A stretch of DNA of 64,000 bases from positions 930,001-994,000 of the forward strand of contig JASVEC010000002.1 in the NCBI GenBank assembly GCA_030770535.1, in the 5' to 3' direction. Below the pieces are notes generated by a model, which was given only the letters and a program-made list of their open reading frames with translations, searched no databases and had not been told where the DNA came from. Position 1 is the stretch's first letter, and each line of letters begins with the position of its first letter. A program made the translations under genes and the position numbers. Shown piece after piece: positions 45,567-55,469 of this stretch. Source of the DNA: Batkoa obscura (Eukaryota; Entomophthoromycota; Entomophthoromycetes; Entomophthorales; Batkoaceae).

Positions 45567-46127
45567 ATGAACAAAAGCCAACATCGCTACGTTAGTATAT
45601 TAAATGGTACAGGATTGAATAGGCCCTATTCTTTATCCATAATAAGCGAAGAATCTTCAGATTCATCCAGCCCTTCTTCCCCAGAGTTTGATTTAGAGTT
45701 CTTAGAGCCAATAACTCCACATCTAGATCTAGATGATGCCCCAATACGTAAAAACAGACATTGTATAAGGTTTGATAGGCCGCCCTCAATGCCAATTATT
45801 TTGGATCATGTCGATGCCCCAACCAAAAATAGTTTGAAAAAGGGAATTAAAGCTAATTTGATCAAAAACATTAAAAATAAATCGAATACAATAACAACAC
45901 CAATAGTTGAGGATGAGAATAAAACTAAAAAAGTAGATATGGGTCAATTGAATGTTATAAGGCCGCACACAGTAGATGAAACGACCAAAAGAAATATCTT
46001 TGGATTTCATATAAGGAAATCAAGCTCTGCTTTAAACTCAAATGCTTTTGATTCCATGCTATTTGATAATGAAGATAGCACACTACATCTATCACTTACC
46101 CCCAATTGGCTTCATTCCAGATCTTGA
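45567..46127 (+). CDS. Hypothetical protein, Ser/Asp-rich and basic
   Basis: 186 aa from ATG 45567 (MNKSQHRYVSILNGTGLNRP) to TGA. I recognise no family. A Ser/Glu/Pro cluster (SEESSDSSSPSSPEFDLEFL) is followed by an RFDRPPSMP block, a Lys/Asn-rich middle, and a C-terminal part with FGFHIRKSSSAL and LHLSLTPNWLHSRS. No signal peptide or membrane segment; looks like a disordered, possibly phosphorylated regulatory protein. Codon pattern and the uninterrupted 186 codons in AT-rich DNA support a real gene. No intron needed. Confidence 0.65.
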   Translation: MNKSQHRYVSILNGTGLNRPYSLSIISEESSDSSSPSSPEFDLEFLEPITPHLDLDDAPIRKNRHCIRFDRPPSMPIILDHVDAPTKNSLKKGIKANLIKNIKNKSNTITTPIVEDENKTKKVDMGQLNVIRPHTVDETTKRNIFGFHIRKSSSALNSNAFDSMLFDNEDSTLHLSLTPNWLHSRS

Positions 46128-48330
46128 GTTGACCTTAGTCTGGCTTTCATCATTTTTTAAAAAGTATTTAATTATTTACATACCCTAATTTCTGCTCCCT
46201 CTCTAAGTCCTATTTGAATTTCGTAAAAATTGAAAAATAAATTCATTCCTTGATTATATTAAATATTCGATATTCTTTATTTTGTGTAATATGCGAATAC
46301 TCTTCATTTTTATTGTTTTATTACGTTAAGTATTAATCTATTTTATCTTTAGTATTTTCGATATATGAACATTAACATTATTTACTTCATTATTTACTTC
46401 ATTATTTCATTTCAAACATCGGCTTCAAAAAATTAAAACTATAAGTGCATATTACAACTATTCATTCTCTAAAAATGAAATAGTTTCATCCCTTATTTAT
46501 TTTTAGAAAATAATAAGGATCTACAACTATTAATAATAATTCATAAATTTGATAATAACAACGATCAAAGTAATGGTTAATTATTTAATGTTATGTTAGG
46601 CTAACCCACTAATATGATATCTTTAGAATTGTCTTAACCTAAACCTCTCCTTTTTGTCTTCCTTTTTTCGATTTTGCTCTTACTATAAATTTATTAATTT
46701 TAGCCAAAACTATTTTTAAATTCAAATATTCGTTAGAATTTTTGAAAAACAGAATTCAAGCTTTTATTAAAACTAAAAACTGTGAAATAATTGGTTTAAC
46801 CAAAATAGTGATTAATACGACATAATAAATTCAATTTCCCACTACTTGTCTTTCGCTATAGTGATCTTGGAGTGTATACTAACTATATTTATAACTAATA
46901 ATAAGCATATACCTGTTATTAAATTAACAGGTTTTATTCTTTCTGAATAAATGTTTAATTTAAGCAATCTCATTTCGCTGAAACCACAGTTATAATAACT
47001 GTTTTTTTCAAAGTTATAGTGATGATACTTGTTAGAAGATAAAAGTAGTATCTAAGCAGCGTAGTTAAGTTGAAGTATCCGAATTGAAACATACAATATA
47101 CTATTAATTTCGGTAGATTTTAAAATGAGAATAAAAAATCCACAGTTTGTAAAAATCTAATTTGCAATATCATAAATGATTGGTGACAGCTTCCATATTA
47201 AATAAATGTGGATATTAAATTTTCTAATTTAATTTTGGGAACAATCGCATTGATTCGAATTTTCAATGGGTTTTGCAATCTATTGTGTTATTTATAAATA
47301 ATACATTAAGTTATTAATTAGTTGAAATTGAATTTTCAAAAAGTTATATTAGCTTTTAACTATAGTTTTTAAATTAGCAACAGATACAAAAACATAATTA
47401 GTAGTTACTATACTTTGTCAAATAAGCCACTTTTACTTATTTTGAATGCTAATAATATATTGAAATGTATTAACAAAGACTGACTATTGCTGCTATTAAT
47501 TTAACCTTTTACAATAAAAATTAATTGACTAGTTTCAGTTATTATTAAAAATTAATAGAACACTGAAATGTTAATATACTATTTAATCTATATTACGTTA
47601 CTTTAACTATAAATTAATTTCTATTAGATTAATTATAATACTAAAAAGATTGAATAAATTTGTAAATTAAATAATACAACATTCTTAGTCCTCAGATTAA
47701 CCCTTACGTACAGATGCGTTTTCTATACTATAAATCTAACAACTAAAGTAAAGTGCTAGTAATATTGTCGTTTTACAATTTTTAATTTAAAAAATTGTTT
47801 TATTTAACATTTTAGTTTAGCAGAAACCTACTTAAATACAATTAATAGAAAATTGCTCAATAAAACATTTGTCCTTTTTATAACATTTTTATCAAAGTAA
47901 TAATTTTATCTGAAGAACTCCCACTTGTTAAAAATAAATGTATAATCATAGACTTTTATAACTAAATTGCACAAATATTAATACGCCTCTTTATGTTAAA
48001 ATAGTATAAAATTTACTGGGCTTTTAATAGATTGCATTACCTTAATCAATTTAATCAGTTAACTATAAAATACATACTATTTTAAATAGTGATTAATTCA
48101 CTATTTACTATTCTTCTAAATAAATATAAGATAGAGTAAGTTTTTTTTATTAAAATAATAACATTTACTAATGTTTTAAAATAGCTCAAACTAAAAAATT
48201 AGAATAATTGATTTATTTGTTGGATACATAAAGGTTAAATTTCGGGTATATAGGCAAACTCGTATATTAAAATGTGGTAGACCATAATCAACAATGAGTG
48301 GGCTTTAAAAAAACAACTATTAAAAACAAT
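46128..48330. other. Gene-free stretch
   Basis: About 2.2 kb of AT-rich DNA with no coding or RNA feature that I can support. Confidence 0.55.
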
Positions 48331-48523
48331 GAGGGCGTTTTTTTGGTTTCTTCGCTTTTTCTATTCGGGGATGTATTTTTGTTTAATAATTTTGCTGATA
48401 ATTTTTCCACTCAAATAGCGCTTAAAAGATGGAAAAAGTAATGAAGCCAAAAAAAACACCCCCATTTTCTAATTGCTATTTGAACAAAAAATTAGTAAAA
48501 TTCTTAAACAGGAATACATTCAC
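48331..48523 (-). mobile_element. MITE copy 24 (outer, split by copy 25)
   Basis: Left part GAGGGCGTTTTTTTGGTTTC...TTTTTCTATT (48331-48366) and right part TCTAATTGCTATTTG...ATACATTCAC (48468-48523) make one drifted family member once copy 25 is set aside. Confidence 0.82.
48367..48463 (+). mobile_element. MITE copy 25 (inner, nested)
   Basis: Starts GGGGATGTATTTTTG, ends CACCCCC. Flanks ATTC / ATTT. Inserted into copy 24 near its centre. Confidence 0.9.
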
Positions 48524-48794
48524 ATATTACATTTGGGTTAAATTAAATCCATAATTTATCTATTTTTTAATTTCGTTATATTGTAAAAAAGGAATAAATT
48601 AACCATAAATACTAGGAAAATAGTAATAATAAGAAAACAAAAAGTACATCTAACAATAGCATTTATTTGTTAATATTTCACAGCTTTATAAAATTTGATG
48701 TAAATAGATTAAACGCTGAAAATTTATTGAGATTTGTCGATTTTTTAGAAGTTTGGGTTTAAATTTATAATAAAGATTTAAAATGTGTAAAACT

Positions 48795-48865
48795 GCGTAC
48801 ATAGTATAGAGGTAGAATACTTCTCTTCCAAAGAAGTGGCCTGGGTTCGATTCCCAGTGTACGCA
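48795..48865 (+). tRNA. tRNA-Gly (anticodon UCC)
   Basis: 71 nt. Acceptor stem GCGTACA / TGTACGC pairs in all 7 positions, discriminator A. D arm GTAT-AGAGGTAGA-ATAC; anticodon stem CTTCT / AGAAG with loop CTTCCAA, anticodon TCC; T arm CTGGG-TTCGATT-CCCAG. Internal promoter boxes fit: A box TAGTATAGAGG and B box GGTTCGATTCC. A run of T at about 48876-48882 can end Pol III transcription. No intron. Confidence 0.96.
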
Positions 48866-50155
48866 GGTACATTTTGTTTTTTACAAAAGCCACATAGTTA
48901 TATATTGCCTTAAACTCAAAGCCAGATAAATAAAAACCAAGTTTTCAATTCAACTGAATGCATTTAATAACTCTCTATTATTCTATACCCTACTCTCCTA
49001 CTTCTTATCGAAAGCCTGTATATTAATGTTTGACTATTTTGTGAATATGAAAGCTTTAAATAAAATCCTGTATAATGTTAACTTCTCTTTAAAGTGTTTG
49101 AAGTATTTATATTAATATTCATGAAAGTAGATTTTTTCATTACAGTAATTAATTTTTTGAAATAGCATAAATTTTAAAGCTTATCCTCTAAAAACCATAA
49201 TTTTAATAAGTTACAAGGTAGAGCCTATTTTTTAGATCAACTTAAAAATAAAAATATGGGGCTGTTTTTTTTAGTTTCATTATTTTTCCATTTTTTAAGC
49301 GCTATTTATGTGGAAAAATTGTCAGTAAAATTCTTAAATACAAAAATACATCCCCATATTTAGATTTTAAATAAATAAATATAAATAAAAACAATATCTA
49401 GACAGAAGATCTACAACAAGAATTATTAGCATTCAAATAAAGTTATTCTTAAAGTATTGCCCTTTAATTTTAGTTCCAATTTCATATTTTAGCAAAATCA
49501 TATATGGTTCTAAAAAAGCAAGTTATCATCATTTATTGTCAGTTTTAATAAAATCCGAAATATAGGATAAGCTATATAAAGAAAATACGAAAATATTTTA
49601 TAAAGTGATAATTACATATGGTATATTAATGTTGAAACTTACCAGTAACATTTTAAATGATCTTATGTCATATGCTCAATTAAAACATCATTTGAATATT
49701 GAATAATGAAAATGTCCTTAATCAAATACTGTAAAATTTGGCTAACTTTTAAAGATTGAAGAAATAGGCAAGCAAATTAGAAACATATAGTGTTTAAAAT
49801 GATCATGTATACAAAATAATAATAACTAGTATAATATATTTATTATAATTTTTCCATGATTGTCTTTACATTTATTACTTTTCAAAGTTTATAAAATATT
49901 TACTCAATCTTTATTATTTGCTAAATTTTATTCAATTCTAGGGAGGTCATATAGTTAAGATCACAATTTTTCCTAACACCAATCAAAATATATTGATACT
50001 TGTGACCTAGATTCTAATTGATCGTAAAATTTACGAATAAGACTTAGAGCAAAATATAACTGACTTGAATGAACCAAAACGTAACAAATTTTCTTCAAAA
50101 ACTTAATTCAAACTAGTAATTATATTGGCATCAAAAGTTATCAGTAGTAGTGACT
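48866..50155. other. Intergenic with one MITE
   Basis: AT-rich; contains MITE copy 26 and, at its right end, the leader of the IQ-motif gene. Confidence 0.5.
49258..49355 (-). mobile_element. MITE copy 26
   Basis: Starts GGGGCTGTTTTTTTTAG, ends ACATCCCC, ATAT on both sides. Appears identical to copy 19. Confidence 0.94.
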
Positions 50156-52239
50156 ATGAGTGAAAAGAAAACAAGTAAACTGAAGACTTGGTTTGGAGGT
50201 GGGAAAGACAGTTCAAAAAAGAAAGAAGTAAGCTCTCTTCCGGTTAGAGCTAGTATCGATATGAGTAGAGAAAACTCTAGCAATAGCTCTGTTTCTTCGC
50301 CAAAATCAGGTCCCCACTCAGTTAAAAGCCCAGCATTATCGATAAGATCTACTGGAAGCTTCACTCAAGAGCCTAAGGCAGTTGAAGTTCAAAAATTAAA
50401 AAAAGGTACATAAATAAATAAATTGATTTTAATTTTTGGAGTTAAGAAAATAATTTTCTAGATACACCAAGATCTCCCTTATCTAGCTCTTTCTCTGGAA
50501 ATACCAATGGTTTTAAAAGTATATCTACAAAAACTAGTAGTAGTATAAAAAGCCCAGGACTAGCTAAAGTTTCTTCAATGGTAAATGATTTAAGCTAAGT
50601 GGGTCAATTAATTTATTCAAATTTAGGAAAAATTAAAAGGGTTGATGAATATTGGAGTAGGAAATAAGGAGGAGGCCAGGGAAAGAAGAGGAAGTTTAAG
50701 GAGTTTGAATGAATCCACACCTTTGCAAAAATCGGTCACTCAACCATATATAAGTAAATCAGAGCAGGATTCTGGATTCCCAAAAAGTCCAAGTGTGGCT
50801 TCTTACAGGTCTAGTGTACTAGTCGGAGACAACCAGGAGGTTAAAATGAAAGTCAATGAGCTTGAAAAAGGATATCAACAACTTAAAATGCATGTGAGTG
50901 CGATGGTATCTTTTGAAAAAGAGAATCTAGATGAGGCAGCCAAAATCCTTCAAAATGCTTTCAAAGCTTACAGAGTAATTAATTTAATGTCATATAATAG
51001 TCATTTATTTAGACCTTATAAAACAGATTCGAAAATATTATTTATTAAGAAAAAATCACTTGCTCTATAATACTACTTTAGATCCACCTAACTTCTCTCA
51101 TTTTGAAGAATATGCAAATTCCGTACAGTTGTATAAGGGTAATTTACATTATAATTATACAATAGTGTTAAAGATGATTTATATATTTCAAATTACTAGG
51201 TGATAAAAATAGTGATCAATATGAAGACAAAATAAAATTAATTCAACATACTGTTAGAGGATTTCTAATACGTAAACGCTTCAAACTGGTAATGACTTTT
51301 GACTTTTATGCCACAAAGATTCAAGCCGCTTGGAGAGGATATCAAGTTCGAAATGTGAAGGCTGGGATTAGAATACCATTTTCAAAAATAATTAAAAGTA
51401 TGGGGGCACAATCCTTGGCTACTAGAAAGCTTCAGGATGAAGTTACAGAGTTAAGAGAAGCAGTGAAAATATTAATAAACTCTGTTAATAGACAAAACGA
51501 CTTGGCCAGTACTAATACTTTAAAATCCCCTATGAAATCTAAAACTCTGTCTGTACCTCGTAAATCTTCCTTTTCTAATGAAAATAGCGTAAATTTACCA
51601 ACTAAATCACCTTTATCAACAAAACTTGTGGTTAAAGCTGGCGCTACTAATAAACCTCTTCGTAAGCCATCACTTCCATCCATTAATAATAATAATAGCA
51701 ATGCCTCCAAACCTCCACCAACAACTAACAATGTATCCAAAAAAGAAAGTGGGAATATAAGTAAAGCTAAAGCTCCGCGTAAAGCCTCGATGTCATCTAA
51801 CGATAGTTCAGGTAATAAGTTAGCTAATTCAGTTTTATCAAAGCCAAAAACAAAAACGCCTGACGAGCTTCCTAACATTGTAGAAAATAACAGGAAAGGA
51901 AGCGGGTTAGGTAATGAAATCAAACCTGCTAAAACACTAGAAGGTATTCCTAAAGTAACAACACCAATTCCATTAGAAGATGAAGAAGGAGAAAGCACAG
52001 GTACTGTAGGTAAAAAAGAAGCAAGATCCTTTAAAAGAGGACATCAACCGCGTAGCTATAGTATGTCAAATAGTGAATTTAGATCTAGGTTGCCCCAGCC
52101 TGGTACTTTCGGAGCCAGATTAGCAGAAAAGCTTGGAACTACTGTTGCTCCGGCATCCGAGAAGGAATATACTAGCTTGCTAGCAGAAGTAGATGCAGTG
52201 CGTTTAATGGTACAGGACCAATTGAAACTTAAACCATAA
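50156..52239 (+). CDS. IQ-motif (calmodulin-binding) protein
   Basis: Probable calmodulin or myosin-light-chain binding protein; family not recognised. Exons: 50156-50405, 50462-50580, 50627 to about 50974 or 50999, about 51082-51138, 51200-52239. The N-terminus (MSEKKTSKLKTWFGGGKDSS) and middle are Ser/Lys-rich and disordered. A helix (KMKVNELEKGYQQLKMHVSA) precedes a first IQ-like motif (AAKILQNAFKAYR). Two more, IKLIQHTVRGFLIRKRFK and ATKIQAAWRGYQVRNVK, are close to the IQxxxRGxxxR consensus. A coiled coil (KLQDEVTELREAVKILINSV) follows, then a long Ser/Pro/Lys tail ending EVDAVRLMVQDQLKLKP. Microtubule or actin association would be in keeping but is inference. The junction between 50975 and 51081 is unresolved. 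Confidence 0.82.
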
Positions 52240-52782
52240 CTGAGATTATTGATATCAAGTTAGCTGAAGTTTTAAAATTTTAAATGTTACCGTTACTTTA
52301 GCTACCATAGCTTATGCTTTATATAGTTTACATTTTGCTTATCTGTCTATAATTTAACTTTGACTATTTTTTACCTCGCATTCTTTGATTAAACTGCTAT
52401 TCATGAGTTTATAATTAAATTGTTTTTTACATAGTTTCTTGAGTTCTGCTATGTATAGTAGCTAAATTGAAGCTTCTGACATGATGTACTTGTAAGCAAC
52501 AATCTATTTGCTTAATATAGACTAAATAAAAATCACTTTTAAATTAATAAACATATTAAATTTATTTTAATCTATTTGAATTAATTGGAATAGTTTGTGA
52601 CAATAAAGTTTTAATCATTTTTAAAAATTTAGATGTTCAAAAAATCGAACAAGTCATTACTCGTTTTTAGTGTAGGTACATTTTTTTAAAACTGAGTCAT
52701 TTGATTGGTTGTCATTTAATTTACAATTTTTAAACAAGTATTGCTAGAAGTTAAATTTCTTTTTGATTAGTTTTAAAATAGA
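52240..52782. other. Intergenic, no gene seen
   Basis: AT-rich sequence between the IQ gene and the 65K-like gene. I looked for an RRM-coding exon upstream of the 65K-like gene and found none. Confidence 0.6.
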
Positions 52783-53297
52783 ATGTCAACTAAAAAACAA
52801 GAAAACGAAACAAAGTTAGAAGCAAAAGAAAGCAATATAAATATAGAAGGCATTGCACCAGAGCTAGGGTAGGAAATAAAATGAACTAATAAATGCTTTA
52901 ATTATATTATATTTTATTTTGTTTTAGAATTAACTATCCATTTCCACCAGCTTTAAAATATAGCTATCCAGAACCAAATGAAAAAATAATAAGGAACATA
53001 GCGCACGCTTTACTTCATGATAAGAAATTCTATACAAACACATTAAATCTGATGAATAAAATGAATTTACCCCCACCGTTTGAAATGGATAAAGAAATAG
53101 TACATAAAAATAATAAGTAATATTTTTATACTGATTGGGTTTAGGAAAAGAGATTGGAGGAAGATCCAGGATTAAGTTTAATTATTAAAAAGAAGGATCC
53201 TCTTTTGGCAAGCGATGAATCGGAAATGGAGCTAAGTGAGGATGAGAATTTGGCTAAAGTTAAACTTCTTTCCTCATTAAAGAAAAGAAAAAAGTAA
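52783..53297 (+). CDS. RNPC3: U11/U12-65K (RNPC3)-like protein without RRM domains
   Basis: Exons 52783-52868, 52928-53099 and 53145-53297 sum to 411 nt, giving 136 aa, with consistent phases and good splice sites (TACTGAT before the second acceptor). The core GIAPELGINYPFPPALKYSY, YPEPNEKIIRNIAHALL and FYTNTLNLMNKMNLPPPF matches, from memory, the central part of human RNPC3 (GIAPNHGLTFPLNSCLKYMY, then VLHLMNKMNLPTPF), the region next to its U11-59K contact. An acidic DESEMELSEDEN stretch also corresponds. RNPC3 normally has RRMs on both sides (about 517 aa in human); here the protein starts just before the core and ends with KKRKK. It would act in the nucleus in the minor spliceosome, if functional. 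Confidence 0.8.
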
Positions 53298-53747
53298 TAC
53301 TCTCGCATTTGATTATATTATTACTATAACTTAACTACTACCTATTTTATAAAATAGCTTCTTGCTTTTATAAAATACTAAAATATTAGATATATGAAAT
53401 AAATTCTGCTATGTATTAAACAGTTATATTGCTTTGGTTTCAAAATAACTATTTCAATTGATAAATATATGGAGGTGTTTTTTTGGTTTCATTATTTTTC
53501 CATTTTTTAAGCGCTATTTGAGTGGAAAGATTGTAGTAAAATTTTTAAACAAAAATATATCCCCATATGTTAATATTTCTGAGTAGTTGTAGACCACATA
53601 ATAGATTAATGTTTATAAATAATAAATTAAAATGTCTAAAACAATAGTTTATATAAATATGCTTTATTAATGAAGTAAAATGGAAATTAAAATGAACTTT
53701 AAATGCTTTTTTCAATACATGTAATTAGCTATAATCCACTGGTTAAG
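53298..53747. other. Intergenic with one MITE
   Basis: Converging gene ends; contains MITE copy 27. No RRM-coding sequence follows the 65K-like gene here. Confidence 0.6.
53471..53564 (-). mobile_element. MITE copy 27
   Basis: Starts GGAGGTGTTTTTTTGG, ends ATATCCCC, ATAT on both sides. Confidence 0.9.
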
Positions 53748-55469
53748 TTAATAATATGTACTGGTGGTAGCGTAGGTTGGAGTGGAGTAATAGGTAGAAG
53801 TTGGTGAGTAATATGCTGAAGTTTGGGTACCATAATTATTCCAATTGTTTTGGGTGTTACTGTTGTAATTAGCTGGATAACGGTTCCAAACAGCTTGATT
53901 ATTATTCATATTTCCATTGAAAGCAGCATAACGATTTAAATGTTGACCAATGGCTCCGTGAGCGTTATAGGGAAGATTTTGACTGTAACCCATTTGATTT
54001 AAAGATGGTAAATTATTTGGGGCTTGTTCAACCATATCATCATCACAATCGCTAATCATTACAACTTCATAACGGATACGACATTTCTTACTACGTGGCA
54101 TACTGGCTGTTTCACATTTAGCTGGTGCAGTGTAGGCCGGAGCACTATAAGAGGAGGTGTAAGCTGGAGCACTATATGATGAGGTATAAGCTGGAGCAGT
54201 GTATGATGAGGTATAAGCTGGAGCAGTATAAGAGGAAGTGTAAGCTGGAGCACTGTATGATGAAGTGTAAGCTGGAGCACTGTATGATGAGGTATAAGCT
54301 GGAGCAGTATAAGAGGAAGTGTAAGCTGGAGCAGTATAAGAGGAAGTGTAAGCTGGAGCACTGTATGATGAGGTATAAGCTGGAGCACTGTATGATGAGG
54401 TATAAGCTGGAGCACTATATGATGAAGTATAAGCTGGAGCAGTATAAGAGGAAGTGTAAGCTGGAGCACTGTATGATGAAGTGTAAGCTGGAGCACTGTA
54501 TGATGAAGTGTAAGCTGGAGCACTGTATGATGAGGTATAAGCTGGAGCACTATATGATGAAGTGTAAGCTGGAGCACTGTATGATGAAGTGTAAGCTGGA
54601 GCAGTATAAGAGGAAGTGTAAGCTGGAGCACTATATGATGAAGTATAAGCTGGAGCACTATATGATGAAGTGTAAGCTGGAGCAGTGTATGATGAAGTGT
54701 AAGCTGGAGCAGTGTATGATGAAGTGTAAGCTGGAGCAGTGTATGATGAGGTATAGGCTGGAGCAGTGTATGATGAAGTGTAAGCTGGAGCAGTGTATGA
54801 TGAAGTGTAAGCTGGAGCAGTGTAAGAGGAAGTGTAAGCTGGAGCAGTGTATGATGAAGTATAGACTGGGGTACTATAAGAAGAAGCATAAGTAGAGGTT
54901 GAGCAAGAAGTTGAGGAAGAGTAAGAGCAGGTTGAGCATGCCTTTGAGGTATAAGCTGGAGTAGTATAATAGCTGGAGCTAGAATACTTTGAAGTGTAAA
55001 CTGGAGTAGTATAATAGCTGGAGCTAGAATACTTTGAAGTGTAAACTGGAGTAGTATAATAGCTAGAGGTATAAGCTGGAGTAGTGTAATGAGAGGAAGA
55101 GGAGGTATGATAGCTAGATGAATAATGGGAACCAGTACCATATGTCGAGGTAGTACAGCTAGTTGATGACTTAGTGTATGCAGGAGTAGTGTAGTATTGA
55201 GAAGTATAACTTGGAGTTACATAATGTTGAGAAGTATAGTAACTAGAAGAATGATAATGACCAGTTGAAGTAGTACATGAAGATGAAGAGGAGTAACCTT
55301 TAGTATTATAGTTATTCCAGTTATTTGAAGAGTCATGTCCATAGTCTTCTACATCATAATCATTTGAGCTTCCATAATTATTTGAGCTTCCATAGTTATT
55401 ATTATACTTTGGGTTAGCAGCGATGGTAGAAACCAACAAAGTAAAGATTGAAAAGATTAATTGAACCAT
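53748..55469 (-). CDS. Secreted Tyr/Ser/Thr tandem-repeat protein
   Basis: 573 aa, one exon. Signal peptide MVQLIFSIFTLLVSTIAANP, then an Asn/Gly/Tyr-rich region, longer imperfect repeats (SKYSSSSYYTTPVYT), and about 27 tandem copies of the 9-residue unit YTSSY(T/S)APA (about residues 205-450). A short domain with two Cys (CETASMPRSKKCRIRYEVV) and an Asn-rich tail ending TYATTSTYY follow. Probably an extracellular, O-glycosylated cell-wall or spore-surface protein; the regular Tyr could allow cross-linking. No GPI-type C-terminus. Family not recognised. Copy number of the repeat likely varies between strains. Confidence 0.85.
   Translation of the reverse strand: MVQLIFSIFTLLVSTIAANPKYNNNYGSSNNYGSSNDYDVEDYGHDSSNNWNNYNTKGYSSSSSCTTSTGHYHSSSYYTSQHYVTPSYTSQYYTTPAYTKSSTSCTTSTYGTGSHYSSSYHTSSSSHYTTPAYTSSYYTTPVYTSKYSSSSYYTTPVYTSKYSSSSYYTTPAYTSKACSTCSYSSSTSCSTSTYASSYSTPVYTSSYTAPAYTSSYTAPAYTSSYTAPAYTSSYTAPAYTSSYTAPAYTSSYTAPAYTSSYTAPAYTSSYSAPAYTSSYSAPAYTSSYTAPAYTSSYSAPAYTSSYSAPAYTSSYSAPAYTSSYSAPAYTSSYSAPAYTSSYTAPAYTSSYSAPAYTSSYSAPAYTSSYSAPAYTSSYTAPAYTSSYTAPAYTSSYSAPAYTSSYSAPAYTSSYTAPAYTSSYTAPAYTSSYSAPAYTSSYSAPAYTAPAKCETASMPRSKKCRIRYEVVMISDCDDDMVEQAPNNLPSLNQMGYSQNLPYNAHGAIGQHLNRYAAFNGNMNNNQAVWNRYPANYNSNTQNNWNNYGTQTSAYYSPTSTYYSTPTYATTSTYY
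54119..54870 (-). repeat. 27-bp coding minisatellite
   Basis: About 27 units of 27 bp, differing mainly at a few positions (ACTGTATGATGA versus AGTATAAGAGGA variants), encoding YTSSY(T/S)APA. Variants recur in blocks, which suggests expansion by unequal exchange or slippage. Confidence 0.93.

Noticed and set aside
51432-51998. 188-codon - strand ORF
   Set aside because: Antisense shadow of the IQ-motif gene tail.
54119-54870. CRISPR-like array
   Set aside because: Units are contiguous without unique spacers and encode a regular 9-residue protein repeat in a eukaryote.
54059-55141. Long ORFs in other frames and on the opposite strand (for example 54125-54895 +)
   Set aside because: Shadows of the 27-bp coding repeat, whose multiple-of-three length keeps all frames open.
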